A program made the position numbers and the translations under genes. From WLJO01 sp046597895 (GTDB lineage: Bacteria > Actinomycetota > Acidimicrobiia > Acidimicrobiales > Ilumatobacteraceae), in contig JBKJJS010000089.1 in NCBI GenBank assembly GCA_046597895.1, positions 1 to 21,101 of the forward strand: DNA of 21,101 nucleotides, written 5' to 3'. Under the pieces are notes generated by a model. That model did not search any database. It was not told the DNA's origin and worked only from the letters and a program-made list of their open reading frames with translations. Positions 18,534 to 21,101 of this stretch are shown here, piece by piece (the stretch's first letter is position 1; the number at the start of each line of letters is the position of its first letter).

Positions 18534-20866
18534 GGCTCCGGCGCGGACGATGTGCTCGACGACGCAGGCGCAGTCGCGGTCGCAGTCGCAGCAGATGCAC
18601 GGAGCCGATCCATCTCCTCGGATGGTTCGCGCTCCCAGATACCGAACCGCAGATGGAGCCACTTCAGCGGACGAGGGGCCCACCAGTTCGATCGACCCGC
18701 AAGACGCATCACCGCTGGCACGAGCGTGGCCCTGATCACGAACGCATCGACGAGGACGGCCAACATCAACCCGAGTCCGATCATCTTCACGACGGACACG
18801 GACGACGTCATGAATGTGAGGAACACGATCGCCAACAGTGCGGCCGCTGAGGTCACGAGACGACCCGTCTTGTCCAGACCGGAGGCGATGGCGTGGGTGT
18901 TGTCGCCCGTGAGGTCGTAATCCTCCTTGATGCGGCTCAACAGGAAGACCTCGTAGTCCATCGACAATCCAAAGGCCACGCAGAACATCAGGATGGGTGT
19001 GAACACGTCGATGGCACCGGTCGCCGTGACACCGAAGAACGACGCGAAGTGACCGTCTTGGAAAATCCACACCATCGCCCCAAATGCCGCTGTCAGGCTC
19101 AGGAAGTTCATAGCGATGGCCTTCAACGGCACCACGACGCTGCCGAGCAGCGCGAACAAGACGACGAAGGTGACCAGCGCGATGGCCAACAGCGCATACG
19201 GGAGACGATCCGTCACGGCATCCTTCGTATCGACGAGGCGGGCCGTCGCGCCGGTGACGAGAACCGGTCGACCGAGGTCCATCGCCCGCACGGTGCGGAC
19301 GATCTGCTCGCTCGTCGGCGAGATCGCAACGTCATACGGAACGATGGAGAACCACGTCGAGCCGGCCGTCTCGAACCGCTCCGTCGTCAGATCCGGACTG
19401 GAGAGCGCCGTGACGAGGTAGTGGCCGACAACGGAGTCGACACGGTTCACGTTCTCCACCAGCGCGAGTTGCTTGGCGATCTTGCGAATCTCCGAGCGCG
19501 ACGCCTCGGAGTCACCGGGAAGTCCCGGCACGACAACGGCAATGGCGTCAGCTTCGAGCGTGGTGAAGTTCTCCCTGATCGCGTCGTTGACGGCACGCGA
19601 GCTCAGCCGAGCAGGGATCACGCGATCGTCGATAAGACCGAACTGCAGGTGGAGGAAGGGCAGCCCGAGCACGAGCAGTACGGCAGTCACCGACACAGTC
19701 ACGATCACTGGGCGGCGCATCACGCGGCGGGCCTGACGGCCCCACACGCCTTCGCCCTCCTGTTGACGGACCCGCTTCGGAACCAACCGGTCGCCAAGGA
19801 CGGCGATGAGCGCAGGCAGGACGATGACGGAAGCCAACGCCGCGATGGAAACCACGATGATGCCGGCGTAGGCGTACGACCGCAGGTATGTCATCGGGAA
19901 GACGAGCAAGGCCGCCAGCGACACGGCAACCGTCACCGCGCTGAACCCGACGGTGCGCCCGGCGGTCTGCATCGTGCGCCGCAGCGCAAGATCGAGGTCG
20001 GCGCCCTTCGCCCGCTCCTCTCGGTATCGGGCCAGGACGAAGAGGCTGTAGTCGATGGCCAGCCCGAGCCCGAGCGCGGTCGTGAGGTTGAGCGCGAAAA
20101 TCGACACATCCGTGAACTCCGTGAGGATGCGCAACGCCGCGAACGTCATGAGGACGGACACCAGCGCCACCCCGAGCGGAAGTAACGCGGCGGCGATGCC
20201 ACCGAACACGAACAACAGCGCGATGAACGTGACCGGCGCGGCGAGCAGTTCGGCCTTCTTCAGGTCGTGCTCGGCCTGCATGCTGACTTGTCGGCTCACT
20301 TCCCCGGCGCCGCCCACTCGGATGTCGACCACGTCAGTCGAGCGGGTGAACAACGGAGTCAGGCGCTCGGTGGCATGGCGAACGGCGTCCTCGTCGCCGG
20401 GGATCAGACCGAGCACGAGTGCCTGAGAGCCATCGACGCTGCGCAGTTGTAGCGGGCGCCCCAACGACCAGAACGAGCCGGAATCGAGGATCTCGGGCTG
20501 GTCGGCCAGTTCCTTGGTGAGCGCGTCGCCGATCGTCGTGAACACCGGCTGGTCGATGGCACCAGCTCCGGCCAAGGCCAACCCATCGGGCGGTGGGGTG
20601 GCGCCCTGAGCGGTGACCAACAGGACAAAGTTCGGGGTGCCACCGCCGAGACCTTCGAGGAAGCGGCGGCCCTGCTCGTACTCGGACGAGTCGGCGACGA
20701 AGCCACCGACCGAGAGCGACTTGGCGACGTTCGCGCCGATCACCCCTCCCACTCCGACGACGATCACCGTGAGGGCGAGGATCAACCGTCGGCGGCGCAC
20801 GAGGAACGAGCGGCTCTCCTGCGCCCGACCCGGTGTCGTGGCGACAGCGGTACTGTCGCGGCTCAT
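18530..20866 (-). CDS. MMPL/RND-family transporter coupled to a patatin esterase
   Basis: The 778-residue protein is a second MMPL-type RND transporter with the usual two halves and about 12 membrane segments. Paired signatures are LAIDYSLFVLARYREERAKG (Asp272-Tyr273) and GLSMDYEVFLLSRIKEDYD (Asp637-Tyr638). Large outer loops lie after the first and seventh membrane segments. The C-terminus ends in a low-complexity Ala/Thr/Ser tail (SAATATATAPASSSTSSAPEP region). It is only distantly like the MMPL protein at 9499, lacks the extra hairpin, and is coupled by ATGA to a cyclic-nucleotide-binding patatin gene. The ATG at 20866 has GAGGAG nine bases upstream, inside the coding part of the divergent gene. 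Its first codons form a hairpin (20841-20859). I infer export of a lipid or fatty acid connected with the esterase. Confidence 0.9.
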   Translation of the reverse strand: MSRDSTAVATTPGRAQESRSFLVRRRRLILALTVIVVGVGGVIGANVAKSLSVGGFVADSSEYEQGRRFLEGLGGGTPNFVLLVTAQGATPPPDGLALAGAGAIDQPVFTTIGDALTKELADQPEILDSGSFWSLGRPLQLRSVDGSQALVLGLIPGDEDAVRHATERLTPLFTRSTDVVDIRVGGAGEVSRQVSMQAEHDLKKAELLAAPVTFIALLFVFGGIAAALLPLGVALVSVLMTFAALRILTEFTDVSIFALNLTTALGLGLAIDYSLFVLARYREERAKGADLDLALRRTMQTAGRTVGFSAVTVAVSLAALLVFPMTYLRSYAYAGIIVVSIAALASVIVLPALIAVLGDRLVPKRVRQQEGEGVWGRQARRVMRRPVIVTVSVTAVLLVLGLPFLHLQFGLIDDRVIPARLSSRAVNDAIRENFTTLEADAIAVVVPGLPGDSEASRSEIRKIAKQLALVENVNRVDSVVGHYLVTALSSPDLTTERFETAGSTWFSIVPYDVAISPTSEQIVRTVRAMDLGRPVLVTGATARLVDTKDAVTDRLPYALLAIALVTFVVLFALLGSVVVPLKAIAMNFLSLTAAFGAMVWIFQDGHFASFFGVTATGAIDVFTPILMFCVAFGLSMDYEVFLLSRIKEDYDLTGDNTHAIASGLDKTGRLVTSAAALLAIVFLTFMTSSVSVVKMIGLGLMLAVLVDAFVIRATLVPAVMRLAGRSNWWAPRPLKWLHLRFGIWEREPSEEMDRLRASAATATATAPASSSTSSAPEP
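20841..20859. promoter_or_regulatory. Palindrome at the divergent start (GCGACAG - 5 - CTGTCGC)
   Basis: Two perfect seven-base arms flank CGGTA. On the plus strand it overlaps the candidate -10 box of the divergent gene (20851-20856). On the minus strand it covers codons 3-9 of the transporter. It could be an operator (for a Crp- or other dimeric regulator) or an mRNA hairpin that slows translation of the transporter. Confidence 0.45.
20851..20856 (+). promoter_or_regulatory. -10 box of the divergent cyclic-nucleotide-binding gene (TACTGT)
   Basis: TACTGT ends eight bases before the ATG at 20865 and overlaps the palindrome at 20841-20859. No ribosome binding site is present, so a leaderless transcript is likely. 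Confidence 0.4.
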
Positions 20867-21101
20867 GGCCTCACGCTCCTCACTCGTCGATCAACTCAGC
20901 GCTGTCCCGCTGTTCAGCCGCTGCACGAAGCGCGACCTGCGCATCATCGCACGTCACCTGGACATGGTGACGGTGTCCGCCGCGACCGACGTCGTGCGCG
21001 AGGGCGAGCGGGGCGACATGTTCTTCATCATTCTCGCGGGCGAGGCCACGGTGCATCGCGGCGACAGCAAGGTGAGCGAGTTCGGCGCGGGCGACCACTT
21101 C
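20865..21101 (+). CDS. Cyclic-nucleotide-binding domain protein (partial, N-terminal 79 residues)
   Basis: The reading frame continues off the right edge. It begins MASRSSLVDQLSAVPLFSRC, followed by TKRDLRIIARHLDMVTV and then VVREGERGDMFFIILAGEAT and GAGDHF. This is the beta-roll of a cyclic-nucleotide-binding domain, up to just before the phosphate-binding cassette, so ligand binding cannot be judged. The family includes Crp-type regulators, cyclic-nucleotide-gated enzymes and CNB-patatin esterases. The ATG shares CATG with the transporter start on the other strand, so the two starts overlap by two bases. No later start keeps the domain whole, because the next ATG (20964) would cut it. It is the second such domain at this locus and may sense the same nucleotide. 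Confidence 0.85.
   Translation, partial: MASRSSLVDQLSAVPLFSRCTKRDLRIIARHLDMVTVSAATDVVREGERGDMFFIILAGEATVHRGDSKVSEFGAGDHF

Noticed and set aside
18534..19070. N-terminal extension of the CNB-patatin frame
   Set aside because: The extension overlaps the MMPL coding region and contains His/Arg/Cys-rich shadow sequence; the ATG at 18533 overlaps the MMPL stop as ATGA.
18893..20185. A 430-codon open frame on the plus strand opposite the MMPL gene
   Set aside because: The composition (Arg, His, Asp, Glu-rich and repetitive) is typical of the antisense of a membrane protein gene in high-GC DNA.

Overview
The window is about 66% GC by eye and reads as the chromosome of a high-GC actinobacterium. 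The gene content and the many genes that start right after a TAnnnT box would fit the Acidimicrobiia, but the lineage is an inference. Coding density is high, genes often overlap by ATGA, and the central block (tad locus, STAS antagonist, topA-tmk-holB) follows an order I recall from other actinobacteria such as Streptomyces (tad, bldG, topA, tmk, holB).

Left end (1-1860). A partial enoyl-CoA hydratase and a TetR regulator form a leftward pair. A perfect palindromic operator sits symmetrically between the TetR promoter and a rightward promoter. That second promoter now drives only the first ~24 codons of an acyl-CoA dehydrogenase. Facing this stump is the 5' third of a tyrosine integrase, which begins 148 bp from the 3' end of a selenocysteine tRNA (anticodon UCA, long variable arm). 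I read this as the scar of an integrative element that once entered at tRNA-Sec and was later deleted together with most of the dehydrogenase. A 25-residue membrane peptide diverges from the tRNA.

Tad/Flp locus and regulator (1890-6311). Six overlapping genes encode a CpaE-like ATPase, TadA, TadB, TadC, a small Flp-type pilin and a TadE-like pseudopilin. No secretin and no prepilin peptidase are present here. A STAS protein follows, in the place of bldG; its phospho-acceptor serine is replaced by aspartate.

Middle (6337-11808). Leftward genes encode an ACAD11/FadE2-type acyl-CoA dehydrogenase, a lipoprotein with a Thr/Asp/Pro-rich linker, and the ribosome-assembly GTPase RsgA. A rightward MMPL transporter with an apparent extra membrane hairpin follows.

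Replication block (11869-16669). topA, tmk and holB run rightward, with queF convergent and overlapping the end of holB by 11 bp.

Right end (16848-21101). A second MMPL transporter is translationally coupled to a protein joining a cyclic-nucleotide-binding domain to a patatin-like esterase. A divergent gene, cut by the window edge, starts with another cyclic-nucleotide-binding domain, and its ATG shares the same CATG tetramer with the transporter start. This candidate nucleotide-controlled lipid transport and hydrolysis module, the naturally phosphomimetic STAS protein and the tRNA-Sec scar are the most unusual points. No CRISPR array, complete insertion sequence or rRNA was seen.
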